Shown here one piece after another: positions 1 to 8,010 of a stretch of 9,972 nucleotides of DNA. The notes under the pieces are model-generated. The model did not search any database and was not told where the DNA came from. It was given only the letters and a program-made list of their open reading frames with translations. A program made the translations under genes and the position numbers. Source of the stretch: Acidobacteriota bacterium (lineage in GTDB: Bacteria > Acidobacteriota > Blastocatellia > Pyrinomonadales > Pyrinomonadaceae). Positions within the stretch are counted from its first letter, which is position 1; the number at the start of each line of letters is the position of its first letter. The stretch is from NCBI GenBank assembly GCA_019247865.1, contig JAFBAJ010000730.1, forward strand, positions 1 to 9,972, read 5' to 3'.

Positions 1-1
1 G

Positions 2-2227
2 TTGATCGGCCTCGATTATTCGAGCAGCCCGTATCTCTCCGGCATTCTCGATGACGCGAAGCAGATACGCGACCGTGCCTTTCACTACGCGACGCAGTTC
101 TTCACAGCGGTCGCAGGCACACTGCCCGTCGTGCTCTATCTGGACGACATACACTGGGCCGACGACGGCTCGCTCGACTTCGTCAACCACCTGATGCGTT
201 CGTGCAAGGCTTCGCCCGTCATGATCCTGTCGCTCGCGCGTCCTGCGCTGCTGGAGCGGCGGCCGGCGTGGGGCGAGGGCGAAGCGGCGCACGCGCGGCT
301 CGCTTTGCAGCCCCTGACGAAAAGGGAGAGCCGCCAGCTCGTCGAAGAAATCCTGCGCCACGCGCAGAGCATCCCGCAGGCCCTGCGCGAGCTGGTCGTC
401 GGCGGAGCCGAAGGCAATCCGTTCTACGTCGAAGAGCTGATTAAGATGCTCATCGATCAGAAAGTCATCCTGCCCGCGGCCGGACAGTGGCGCGTGGACG
501 CGAGTCGTTTAGTAGAGGTGCGCGTGCCGCAGACTTTAACGGGCGTGCTGCAAGCAAGACTCGATGGATTGTCGCCGTGGGAGAAGACAATCCTACAGCG
601 CGCTTCGATCATCGGGCGCGAGTTCTGGGACAGCGCGGTCGAATATCTGGGCGCGTCACAATCCGGCGCGTGGAGCGATCTGGCGGAAGGCGACGCGCAC
701 GCCGCGCTCGAAAAGTTGCGGCGCAAGGAGTTGATCTACCGGCGCGAGGCTTCGACCTTCGCGGGCGCGTGCGAGTATCTCTTCAAGCACGCCATTCTGC
801 GCGACGTGACGTATGAAAGCGTGCTCAAACGCGAGCGGCGCAGGGCGCACAGGCAGGCCGCGCGCTGGCTCATCGAGCGAAGCGGCGAGCGCGTCGACGA
901 ATACGCAGCGACCATCGCGGAGCATTACGAGCGCGCACGCGAACTGAGCGAGGCCGCGGAGTGGTACGGGCGCGCGGGCGCGCAGGCGCGTGAAGCTTAT
1001 GCGCCCGACACAGCCATCGGCTTTTATCGCAAGGCTCTCGAATACGCTGCTCCTGAAACGGAACGCGGCGCGCGCGGCGCGCACAAGGTCGAGTGGCACG
1101 AAGGTCTCGGCGAAGCTCTCTGGATGCAGGCGCGTTTCACGGAAGCGGTGGCGGCATACGAGGCTATGCGTGAGCTGGCGCAGGAGCAGTCCGATGCAGT
1201 TGCGGAGGCGCGAGCCTGGAACGGCCTGGCTTCCGTGCAGGACCGGCTCGGCGATTACCGCGCGATGTTGGAGAGCGCGTCGAGCGCGGAGAGCCTTTCG
1301 CGCACGGCGGGCGAAACTGCTGCTGCCGTCAAGGAGCTGTCGCGCGCGCTCGACCGTCAGGGCTGGGCGATGTATCGCCTCGGCGATCCGGCGCGCGCGA
1401 TGGAACTCTGCGAACAGTCTTTGATGCTGGCGACGGGGCTCGGCGACGGCGCGCGGCGCGAACGCGGCCACAGCCTCAAGTCATTAGGCGTCGTCCACAT
1501 CATGCTCGGACAGTTCGAGCAGTCCGAAAATTATTTCGAGCAGGCTCTGGGGTTGCACAGAGACCTGGGCAACCGTCGCGGCGTGGGCAATCTTTTGAAC
1601 AGCCTCGGCGAGACGGCGCGGCTGCGCGGCGATTACGCGAGCGCCGTGCGTCGTTACGAAGAGGCGCTGACCATCACGCGCGAGATCGGAGATCGCGGCA
1701 ACGAGATGACCTACCTCAGCAACCTCGGCGGCGCACGCATCGGCCTCGGCGATTACGCAGCGGCTGAAAGAGAGCTGCGCGAAGTTCTCCGCTCGGTCGG
1801 GAACGACCGTTTCTACGCGCTCTCGGAAACTTATAGCTTTCTGGCCGAAGCCTGCCTCGGACAGGGCAAGCTGGAAGAGGCTATCGAAGCCGTCGAGGTG
1901 GCAAAGCATCTGGCTTTGGAGACTCTGAACCCGGAATACATCGGCGGCATGTGGCGCACGCTCGGCCTCGTCGCGGCTGCAAGCCCCGTCCCGCTCCGGT
2001 TGTTCAGAGATGAAAGTTACGGCGCGCGCCAGTGCTTTGAGGAGAGCCTGCGCGTCTGGACGGAGGTCAACGCCGAGGCCGAACGCGCACGCACACTCCG
2101 CGCGTGGGGCGCATACGAAGAGGAGCACGGCGACCTCGCGCGCGGCCGCGAGCTGCGGCGCGAAGCCCTGCACATCTTCACGCGTCTCGGCATGGCGCTC
2201 GAAGTGGCGCGGATGCAGGCGCTGTAA
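2..2227 (+). CDS. NTPase-TPR signalling protein, 5'-truncated by window edge
   Basis: C-terminal 741 residues of a large regulatory ATPase; the frame is open to the left edge, so the true start and N-terminal domain (often a nucleotide cyclase, kinase or DNA-binding domain in this family) lie outside. The Walker A motif is also outside. The Walker B strand is visible at about residues 42-52 (PVVLYLDDIHW), followed by the AAA_16/STAND-type signatures LQPLTKRE and GNPFYVEELI (near 138) and a winged-helix-like stretch with LTGVLQARLDGLS. From about residue 300 to the end there are repeated TPR-like helical pairs, for example GDYASAVRRYEEAL and LGDYAAAERELREVL, for protein contacts. No signal peptide or membrane segment is seen in this part; it is probably cytosolic. 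The role is likely signal-dependent ATPase switching with TPR-mediated partner binding; the input and output are unknown. The TTG at position 2 is unlikely to be the real start because the Walker B would then lie only 41 residues in. It ends 18 bases before the ATG of the helicase gene, which suggests an operon. Confidence 0.
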   Translation: MIGLDYSSSPYLSGILDDAKQIRDRAFHYATQFFTAVAGTLPVVLYLDDIHWADDGSLDFVNHLMRSCKASPVMILSLARPALLERRPAWGEGEAAHARLALQPLTKRESRQLVEEILRHAQSIPQALRELVVGGAEGNPFYVEELIKMLIDQKVILPAAGQWRVDASRLVEVRVPQTLTGVLQARLDGLSPWEKTILQRASIIGREFWDSAVEYLGASQSGAWSDLAEGDAHAALEKLRRKELIYRREASTFAGACEYLFKHAILRDVTYESVLKRERRRAHRQAARWLIERSGERVDEYAATIAEHYERARELSEAAEWYGRAGAQAREAYAPDTAIGFYRKALEYAAPETERGARGAHKVEWHEGLGEALWMQARFTEAVAAYEAMRELAQEQSDAVAEARAWNGLASVQDRLGDYRAMLESASSAESLSRTAGETAAAVKELSRALDRQGWAMYRLGDPARAMELCEQSLMLATGLGDGARRERGHSLKSLGVVHIMLGQFEQSENYFEQALGLHRDLGNRRGVGNLLNSLGETARLRGDYASAVRRYEEALTITREIGDRGNEMTYLSNLGGARIGLGDYAAAERELREVLRSVGNDRFYALSETYSFLAEACLGQGKLEEAIEAVEVAKHLALETLNPEYIGGMWRTLGLVAAASPVPLRLFRDESYGARQCFEESLRVWTEVNAEAERARTLRAWGAYEEEHGDLARGRELRREALHIFTRLGMALEVARMQAL

Positions 2228-2245
2228 TAGAATTTGAAAGCACAT

Positions 2246-5200
2246 ATGCTCGAAAACAGAGTGCCCGCCTCAAACGGTCGGCAGAAGATCCTGCTCACCA
2301 TCAACGCCTGGAAAAGCAAGCTGCTTGATCTCAGCAAGCGCAACCGGGCTTTGAATTTCAGACCGAACAAAATCTCGACGGTCTCGATCATCGATGAGCA
2401 GGCGACGGAAATTTTTCGTCTGCTGTGTCTCCATCACAAAAGTCTGAAGTTCAAGCCCAGACCGGAAACGGCGGAAGAAGCAGCGCGCCGCAGGGAGCTG
2501 GAAAAAGGCGCGCCCGCACCAAACGCTTTGGAGGAGTTCGATCCGACGGCCGAGAACCTGGCCTCGCCGGATTTCGTGCCGTATGACGCGGAGACGCTCG
2601 CCGCGCAGTACACGGATGATTTTCTGCAAACGAACGCCGTCGCGGAAAAGCTCGATACCTCTCTCAGAAGATTGGACGAGCAGGCGCGTTCGAATCAGGA
2701 AGAGCAGGGCTTGAACGCGCTTTTTCTGGCGCTCGGAATGCTGCAATATTCCGACAGCCCGGACTCGCAGGAATTTTATAAAGCGCCGCTCATTCTCGTC
2801 CCCGTGGCCCTCGAAAGACGTTCGGCGCGGGCCGGCTACAGCATCAGGAAGACTGACGACGAAACAATCGTCAATCCATCGCTCGCCGAATACTTGCGGC
2901 GCAATCATGGCCTCACGCTGCCGGAGTTGCCGGATTCCGGCTCGCTTTCGGAGAGCTACGATCTGCAAACCTTCTTCAGGGAAATTTCCGCAGCCGTTCA
3001 GGGCGAAGCACACTGGGCGATCAAGAACGAGATGCATCTGGCGCTGTTCTCGTTTCACAAGCTCGTGATGTACAAAGACCTTGAGAAGAACGCCGAAAAT
3101 TTGGCCGCGCATTCGCTCATCAATAAAGTCATCACACGAAGCGGCGACCACTTTCAGGGTTTGCCCGATGATGTGAGCCGGATGGAGCTCGACCGCGATT
3201 TCGCGCCGGAGGCGACCGCACAGGTGGTTGATGCGGATTCAAGCCAGTTGCGCGCCATCGCTGCGGTCGCGAAAAATCACAACCTCGTCCTGGAAGGCCC
3301 GCCCGGAACCGGCAAATCGCAGACCATCACCAATCTCATCGCTCAAACTTTATCGGCCGGGAAAAGCGTCCTCTTTGTGGCCGAAAAGATGGCGGCGCTG
3401 GAGGTCGTCCATCGCCGTCTGGTCGCGGCCGGGCTCGGCGAGTTCTGTCTGGAGCTTCATTCGACGAAAGCCAACAAGCGCGCCGTCATGAATGAGATTC
3501 GTCTCTCCCTCGACGCCTCTTTACAGCGCGTGGCCGTCCAGCAGGCTGCGAACAATCGCCTGCCCATCGTGCGTCAGGAATTGACCGCTTACGCGAACGC
3601 AGTGCATACGCCGTACGGCACGCTCGGCCAATCACCCTATCAGGCGTATGGCGAGCTCGGTGCGGTCCTAAGCGCCCCGAAAGTGGTTCTGGAAAAAGAT
3701 GTCTCAGGCTACACACAGGAGCAGCTCGAAGATGCTTTGCGCGAGGTCAGAGACTTAACGGTCGCGGCTGCGCAAACGGGGCAGACGGGGCAGACGGGGC
3801 AGACGGGCGCACCCGCCACGCATCCGTGGCGCGACACGACGAAGACTTTTTACTCCGAGCATGATCTGGATCGGATCGCAGAGACCGGCGCGCAGTTGAA
3901 AAGTAAGCTGGCGGAAGTTGCTGCACAGGCGCAGGCGGTCGAAAGCCTGTTCGGGCTCCCGCCGATCAAAAACTTCACCGACGTGGAAACGGCGATTGCC
4001 ATTGCCTCTGTGATGGCGCGCTCGCCTGGAGCGCCGCTGGGCGTGCTGGGCAACGAGGCCTGGAACACGCCGCCCGCCGAAGCGAAAAACCTGCTGGCGC
4101 GTGGGCGCGCAACGGTCGAGTTGAAAGAACGCATCGCACAGCGTTTCCACGCGGCCGTGCTCGAACAGAACCCGACGGAAGAGATCGCTTATGTCGAGCA
4201 AAAATCATCCGGCCTCTTAGGCTTTCTGGCCTTTCTGGATGGCCGCTATCGTGCCATCAAAAAGCGTTGGCTGACCCTTCGCCTGCCGTCGTATCAGGCG
4301 AGCCTCAGCGAGCAGGCGAACGACATGAAGCTGGTCGCCGAATACCTGCGCGAAAAGCAGCATCTCGAAGCACAGAGCGCAAACGGCGCGGCGCTCTTCG
4401 GCGGATTGTGGCAGGGCGAAGCGTCGAACTGGGCGACGCTGGAAAATTACCTGGCGTGGGTCACAGAGTTTCGTCACCTGTGTGTGCAGCATGGCTTGCG
4501 CGGGCAGGCTCTGGCGACTGCCAGCCACGCCGCGCCGGATATGACCGCCGTGCAGGTGCTCGAAAGAGAAGCGGCGGAGATCAAACTCCTGCTCGATGCG
4601 ATGTCCGAACAAGTCGGACTCCCGGCCGATTATTTCGGCGGCCGGGAGGTCAGTGAGATTCAAAGTCGCATCGCCGAGTTGACGGACAACTTATCACTCG
4701 CGCCGCGTTGGGCCGCGTTTGAAGAGGTGCGGCAGAGAGTGTCGCGGAGCGTCATCGGCGAACTGCTGCCGCTCGCGATGAACGGGCAACTTGCTTTCGC
4801 GGAGCTGGGCTCGGCTTTCAAGCGCGCTTTCTACCAGAGCTGGCTGGCGCAGGTCGTCCGGGAGCGAGCAGAGTTGCGCGCCTTTCACACGCTCACGCAC
4901 GAAGAGCGTGTCAAAGAGTTTCAGGAGTTGGATGAGCGAGTGTTAAAGGAGAACCGGGCCGAGCTGGTCGGCCGGATGCGCGAGCGGCTGCAACACAGGC
5001 TGCGCGAGCCGGACATCAATGAAGCGATGAAGTTCCTGCGCCGCGAGCTGGCGCGTCAACGCGGCCTCGCTCCGCTGCGCACCACGATGAAGCAATCGCT
5101 CGCAGCCATTCGCGCCATCAAGCCCTGCTTTATGATGAGCCCGCAAACGGTCGCGCAACTGCTCGACGAAGAGCAGGCGAAGTTCGACTTAGTGATCTTC

Positions 5201-7084
5201 GATGAAGCCTCGCAACTGCCGACCGAAGAGGCCGTCGGCGCGATCCTGCGCGGCACACAGCTGGTCGTCGTCGGCGATCCGAAGCAGCTTCCGCCGACCA
5301 ACTTTTTCGCAGTGCAGAGCGGGACGGTAAACGTGCAGCTCGGCGAGGACGGTTTGCCGCTCTATGAAGATTCGCAAAGCATCCTCGAAGAAGTGATGGG
5401 CGCGGGCGTCCCGCAGGCTCGCCTCAAATGGCATTATCGCAGCGCACACGAATCCCTCATCACTTTCTCCAACATCCAGTTTTACGACGCAGACCTCTAC
5501 ACCTTTCCGAGCGTCGAAACGGAGAGTCTGGAATCCGGCCTCCATTTTGAATACGTCGAGGGCGGCATCTATGAAGGCAAGGGCCTGAATTTGATCGAAG
5601 CCAGAAGAGTCGCAGATGCTGTCGTCGAACACATCAAAACCAGACCGGAGCTGTCATTGGGCGTCGGCACTTTCAATCTGCGCCAGCAGCTCGCCATACA
5701 GGATGAGCTCGAAGTGCGTCGCCGCGCTGATGCGTCTCTCGAACCTTTTTTCGACAAAAGCCGTGCCGAACCTTTCTTCGTCAAGAACCTGGAGAACATT
5801 CAGGGCGACGAGCGCGATGTAGTGTTTTTGAGCGTCACGTATGCCAGAGCCGCCGATGGCAAGATGCGCTACAACCTGGGGCCGCTCAACGGCGAAAACG
5901 GTTGGCGTCGCCTGAACGTTTTAACGACGCGCGCCAGAAAGCTGATGCGCGTCTTCTCCTCCATCCGCAGCGACGAGATCAATCCGGCCGCGACCGCTTC
6001 GACCGGCGCGCGGCTGCTCAAAGATTTTCTCACTTACGCCGAACATAAAAGGCTCGACAGCCCGCTCGTCTCGGCCCTGAGCCGGACGGAATCGCCGTTC
6101 GAGCGCGAGGTCATGCAGGAGTTGACGAGTCGCGGCTGGCAGGTCGAGCCGCAGGTCGGCGTGTGCGGCTATCGCATTGACCTGGGAGTGCTGGCTCCGT
6201 CTGCGCCGGGCCGATTCATCTGCGGCATCGAGTGCGACGGCGTGGCGTATCACTCTTCGCAGACCGCGCGCGACCGCGACCGCCTGCGGCAACAGGTTCT
6301 GGAAGGGCGCGGCTGGGAGATTCACCGCGTCTGGTCGACCGACTGGTTCAAAGATCGACCGGGACAGATCGAGCGCCTGCTCCGGCTCATAGAGCAATCG
6401 GGAGAGCACGCGAAGCGTGAGTATGAAGAGGAAAGAGAACGCCGCGCACAGGCGAAAACCGAAACAGAGGAAGCGCCCTCGGCTTTGGAAGAAGCCAACG
6501 CCGGCAGAGTGAATCACCACAACTCGCAGCAACCTTACATACGCCCCGCCGCAGAGCCTTATCAGTTTGCAGATGACGCCTCGATCTACGCCGGGCAACA
6601 GCTCCTGCATGCGCCGCTGGCGCAGGTCGCGCAGGCCATCTTGTCGGTCGTCGAACGGGAGTCGCCGCTCCACGTCAGGGATTTGACGCAGCGCGTCGCG
6701 GCCATGTGGGGACAGAAGACGGGCAGCAACATCATGGCGCGCATGGTGCAGGTCACGGATACGCTTGAGGCGCATCAGCGCCTGGAGGTGCGCGGGGAAT
6801 TTATCTGGCAAAATGGCGGCGGAGTTCGCGTGCGCTCGCGGAAGGAAACGGGCATTCCGGCCGAAAGAATCGCGCCGGAAGAAGTTCAGGAGGCGGTGCT
6901 GCAAGTGCTGCGCGCCGGGCCGGGCTTTACCCGCCAGGAACTGGTCAACGAAGCCCGCGCGGTCCTGGGCTTCAGCCGCACCGGCACGGGACTTCAGCAG
7001 GCGATTGATGCTGCGATAGACGCTTTGCTCGCACAGGAATTGATCGGCGAAGGAAGCCTGGGCATCGCGCTCAGAATCAAATAA
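2246..7084 (+). CDS. DUF4011-SF1 helicase-Vsr-like nuclease-DUF3320 protein (Hhe-like defence candidate)
   Basis: A 1612-residue multidomain enzyme predicted to move along and cut nucleic acid. The N-terminus (NAWKSKLLDLSKRNRALNF) is the DUF4011 signature. The SF1/Upf1-like helicase follows: Walker A GPPGTGKS at 351, Walker B FDEASQ at 985-990, GDPKQLPP at 1010, NIQGDERD at 1184, and the motif VI-like LTTRAR at 1226. About 630 mostly helical residues separate motifs I and II. A PD-(D/E)XK nuclease of the Vsr/DUF559/MTES_1575 type spans about 1283-1380, with E1286 or E1288, D1312, E1329 and D1331, then YHS and RDRDRLRQ; the catalytic set looks intact. From about 1446 comes a DUF3320-like region and a winged-helix-like tail. 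No signal peptide, so cytosolic. From memory this order matches the single-gene anti-phage system Hhe, but antiviral activity here is inference; a repair or RNA role is possible. I chose ATG 2246 because GAAAG sits five bases upstream; an in-frame TTG at 2234 would add four residues. Confidence 0.9.
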   Translation: MLENRVPASNGRQKILLTINAWKSKLLDLSKRNRALNFRPNKISTVSIIDEQATEIFRLLCLHHKSLKFKPRPETAEEAARRRELEKGAPAPNALEEFDPTAENLASPDFVPYDAETLAAQYTDDFLQTNAVAEKLDTSLRRLDEQARSNQEEQGLNALFLALGMLQYSDSPDSQEFYKAPLILVPVALERRSARAGYSIRKTDDETIVNPSLAEYLRRNHGLTLPELPDSGSLSESYDLQTFFREISAAVQGEAHWAIKNEMHLALFSFHKLVMYKDLEKNAENLAAHSLINKVITRSGDHFQGLPDDVSRMELDRDFAPEATAQVVDADSSQLRAIAAVAKNHNLVLEGPPGTGKSQTITNLIAQTLSAGKSVLFVAEKMAALEVVHRRLVAAGLGEFCLELHSTKANKRAVMNEIRLSLDASLQRVAVQQAANNRLPIVRQELTAYANAVHTPYGTLGQSPYQAYGELGAVLSAPKVVLEKDVSGYTQEQLEDALREVRDLTVAAAQTGQTGQTGQTGAPATHPWRDTTKTFYSEHDLDRIAETGAQLKSKLAEVAAQAQAVESLFGLPPIKNFTDVETAIAIASVMARSPGAPLGVLGNEAWNTPPAEAKNLLARGRATVELKERIAQRFHAAVLEQNPTEEIAYVEQKSSGLLGFLAFLDGRYRAIKKRWLTLRLPSYQASLSEQANDMKLVAEYLREKQHLEAQSANGAALFGGLWQGEASNWATLENYLAWVTEFRHLCVQHGLRGQALATASHAAPDMTAVQVLEREAAEIKLLLDAMSEQVGLPADYFGGREVSEIQSRIAELTDNLSLAPRWAAFEEVRQRVSRSVIGELLPLAMNGQLAFAELGSAFKRAFYQSWLAQVVRERAELRAFHTLTHEERVKEFQELDERVLKENRAELVGRMRERLQHRLREPDINEAMKFLRRELARQRGLAPLRTTMKQSLAAIRAIKPCFMMSPQTVAQLLDEEQAKFDLVIFDEASQLPTEEAVGAILRGTQLVVVGDPKQLPPTNFFAVQSGTVNVQLGEDGLPLYEDSQSILEEVMGAGVPQARLKWHYRSAHESLITFSNIQFYDADLYTFPSVETESLESGLHFEYVEGGIYEGKGLNLIEARRVADAVVEHIKTRPELSLGVGTFNLRQQLAIQDELEVRRRADASLEPFFDKSRAEPFFVKNLENIQGDERDVVFLSVTYARAADGKMRYNLGPLNGENGWRRLNVLTTRARKLMRVFSSIRSDEINPAATASTGARLLKDFLTYAEHKRLDSPLVSALSRTESPFEREVMQELTSRGWQVEPQVGVCGYRIDLGVLAPSAPGRFICGIECDGVAYHSSQTARDRDRLRQQVLEGRGWEIHRVWSTDWFKDRPGQIERLLRLIEQSGEHAKREYEEERERRAQAKTETEEAPSALEEANAGRVNHHNSQQPYIRPAAEPYQFADDASIYAGQQLLHAPLAQVAQAILSVVERESPLHVRDLTQRVAAMWGQKTGSNIMARMVQVTDTLEAHQRLEVRGEFIWQNGGGVRVRSRKETGIPAERIAPEEVQEAVLQVLRAGPGFTRQELVNEARAVLGFSRTGTGLQQAIDAAIDALLAQELIGEGSLGIALRIK
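3773..3808 (+). repeat. In-frame 9-bp tandem repeat, four units
   Basis: Four consecutive copies of a nine-base unit, CAGACGGGG with the first unit CAAACGGGG and the last ending in C. They encode four Gln-Thr-Gly triplets at residues 510-521 of the helicase-nuclease, inside the long insert between helicase motifs I and II. The unit length is a multiple of three, so copy-number changes by slippage would keep the frame and only vary a flexible linker. Confidence 0.9.
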
Positions 7085-7087
7085 GCA

Positions 7088-7220
7088 GTAGCGGGTCAAT
7101 TTCAAAAACAGTTTCACGCAAAGGCGCAAAGACGCAAAGAAAAGCTTCATGGTTTTCCTTTGCGTCACCAGCGCCTTTGCGTGAGATTCTTTTGTTTCGG
7201 TTTTCAAATTGTCCCACTAC
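7088..7220. repeat. Hairpin repeat copy 1 with terminal inverted ends (MITE-like)
   Basis: A non-coding 133 bp quasi-palindrome starting four bases after the helicase-nuclease stop. Its outer ends, 7088-7107 and 7201-7220, are inverted repeats matching at 17 of 20 positions (GTAGCGGGTCAATTT against GTAGTGGGACAATTT). Inside, 7114-7127 pairs perfectly with 7171-7184 (14 bp, TCACGCAAAGGCGC), then 7131-7139 with 7158-7166 (9 bp), separated by an asymmetric internal loop of AAA against ACCA. The left arm consists of three period-8 units CGCAAAGG/CGCAAAGA/CGCAAAGA at 7117-7140. It shows features of a miniature inverted-repeat element or a REP-like structure, and as RNA it would fold into a strong hairpin followed by T-rich sequence, so it may also slow or end transcription. 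No transposase is nearby, and no clear target-site duplication could be assigned. Confidence 0.85.
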
Positions 7221-7395
7221 CAAATAAGCAGGGATGTTGAGCAGCGGGCCGTCTCTCGTGTATCGCTTTTCATCACGTATTTCTTTCCGCTCATCACTCG
7301 TGGTTCCGGCTCGTCCCGGCGGGCTTGTCAGGCCGGAGGAGTCGCTGCTAAGCTTGGCCCTTCGGCATCTTTACTCAAAGGAGCTTTCACCTATC
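7221..7395 (+). other. Leader region of the redoxin operon
   Basis: 175 bases between the repeat and the redoxin ATG. Apart from the ribosome binding site at 7377-7383 it holds no convincing gene. A weak inverted pair, TCCGGC at 7305-7310 and GCCGGA at 7332-7337, could form a small hairpin. Only weak sigma-70-like matches are visible. The operon promoter is presumably in or just upstream of this stretch, possibly inside the repeat. Confidence 0.4.
7377..7383 (+). promoter_or_regulatory. Ribosome binding site of the redoxin gene
   Basis: AAAGGAG lies 12 bases before the ATG at 7396. It decides the start: the frame is open upstream to an ATG at 7234, but that codon has no such site, lies only 14 bases beyond the repeat, and would put 54 low-complexity Ser/Arg-rich residues in front of a clear signal peptide. 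Confidence 0.7.
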
Positions 7396-8010
7396 ATGAA
7401 GAAATTTAAGTGGCTCGGACTCGCGCTGGTGCTCTCACTGCTCTTTGGCGCGGTGCTGGTGCTCCCGCCGGGCATCAAGGGCGCGGGCGGCGACAGCGCG
7501 GCCGTCATCGGCTCGACGATCAAGGACTTCAAGCTCTCGGATACGAGCGGCAAAGACCAGTGGCTCTCCGCGCTCAAGGGGCAGAACGGCACGGTGCTGA
7601 TCTTTATCTCGGCGCGCTGCCCGGTCGTGCGCGGCTACAACGAGCGGATGGAGAAGCTGGCCGAGGATTACAGCTCGCGCGGCGTCAACGTCATCGGCAT
7701 CAACGCCAACTCGACCGAGACGGTGGACGAGATGAAGGCGCATGCGGCCGACTACAAGCTGACCTTCACGATGTTGCGGGACAAGGGCAACAAGATCGCG
7801 GACATGCTCGGCGCACAGGTCACGCCCGAAGCCTACGTGCTGGATGCGAACAACAAGCTCGTCTATCACGGGCGGATCGACAATTCCAGGACCGGCGCGA
7901 ACATCACCGCGAATGATCTGCGCGACGCGCTCGACACGATGCTCAGCGGCAAGCCGATCGTGAAGTCCGAGGCGGATGCGTTCGGCTGCTCGATCAAGCG
8001 CGGGCAGTGA
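7396..8010 (+). CDS. Exported redoxin / AhpC-TSA-like thioredoxin-fold protein
   Basis: A 204-residue thioredoxin-fold protein with a cleavable signal peptide or N-terminal anchor (MKKFKWLGLALVLSLLFG, hydrophobic core at about 7-23), so it acts outside the cytoplasmic membrane. The fold runs IGSTIKDFKLSD, then VLIFISARCPVVRGYNERM with the active-site Cys75, VIGINAN, a cis-proline-type VTPEAYVLD, and LVYHGRIDNS. The site has a single cysteine followed by Pro (ARCP) instead of CxxC, as in peroxiredoxin-like members; the only other cysteine is Cys198 in the C-terminal FGCSIKR, which could act as resolving cysteine (inference). The family name I can support is redoxin-domain/AhpC-TSA-like; substrate unknown. 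Start ATG 7396 was chosen for the AAAGGAG site and the signal peptide. It overlaps the next thioredoxin gene by four bases, so the two are almost certainly translated from one message and may exchange electrons. Confidence 0.88.
   Translation: MKKFKWLGLALVLSLLFGAVLVLPPGIKGAGGDSAAVIGSTIKDFKLSDTSGKDQWLSALKGQNGTVLIFISARCPVVRGYNERMEKLAEDYSSRGVNVIGINANSTETVDEMKAHAADYKLTFTMLRDKGNKIADMLGAQVTPEAYVLDANNKLVYHGRIDNSRTGANITANDLRDALDTMLSGKPIVKSEADAFGCSIKRGQ

Noticed and set aside
656..1471. Minus-strand open frame (271 codons) opposite the NTPase-TPR gene
   Set aside because: Arg/Ala-rich product with no motif, fully opposite a frame with clear Walker B and TPR signatures.
2234..2245. TTG start of the helicase-nuclease
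   Set aside because: A rarer start codon with no ribosome binding site in front, whereas the in-frame ATG at 2246 has GAAAG at suitable spacing. It cannot be fully excluded.
3773..3808. CRISPR-like or regulatory reading of the 9-bp repeat
   Set aside because: Units are directly adjacent without spacers and lie in frame inside a coding region.
5921..7207. Long minus-strand open frame (428 codons) opposite the 3' end of the helicase-nuclease
   Set aside because: It mirrors a well-supported coding frame with conserved motifs, begins inside the hairpin repeat, and its product is Arg/Leu/Ala-rich without recognisable domains, as expected for antisense frames in GC-rich DNA.
7237..7354. Weak sigma-70-like boxes upstream of the redoxin operon (TTGAGC with TATCGC; TTGTCA at 7325 with TAAGCT at 7349)
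   Set aside because: The -10 matches are poor (about half of the consensus), and two competing weak candidates in 120 bases is what chance gives. Not annotated as promoters.
7234..7395. N-terminal extension of the redoxin to ATG 7234
   Set aside because: The extra 54 residues are Ser/Arg-rich and would bury a textbook signal peptide; a ribosome binding site stands before the ATG at 7396 and none before 7234.
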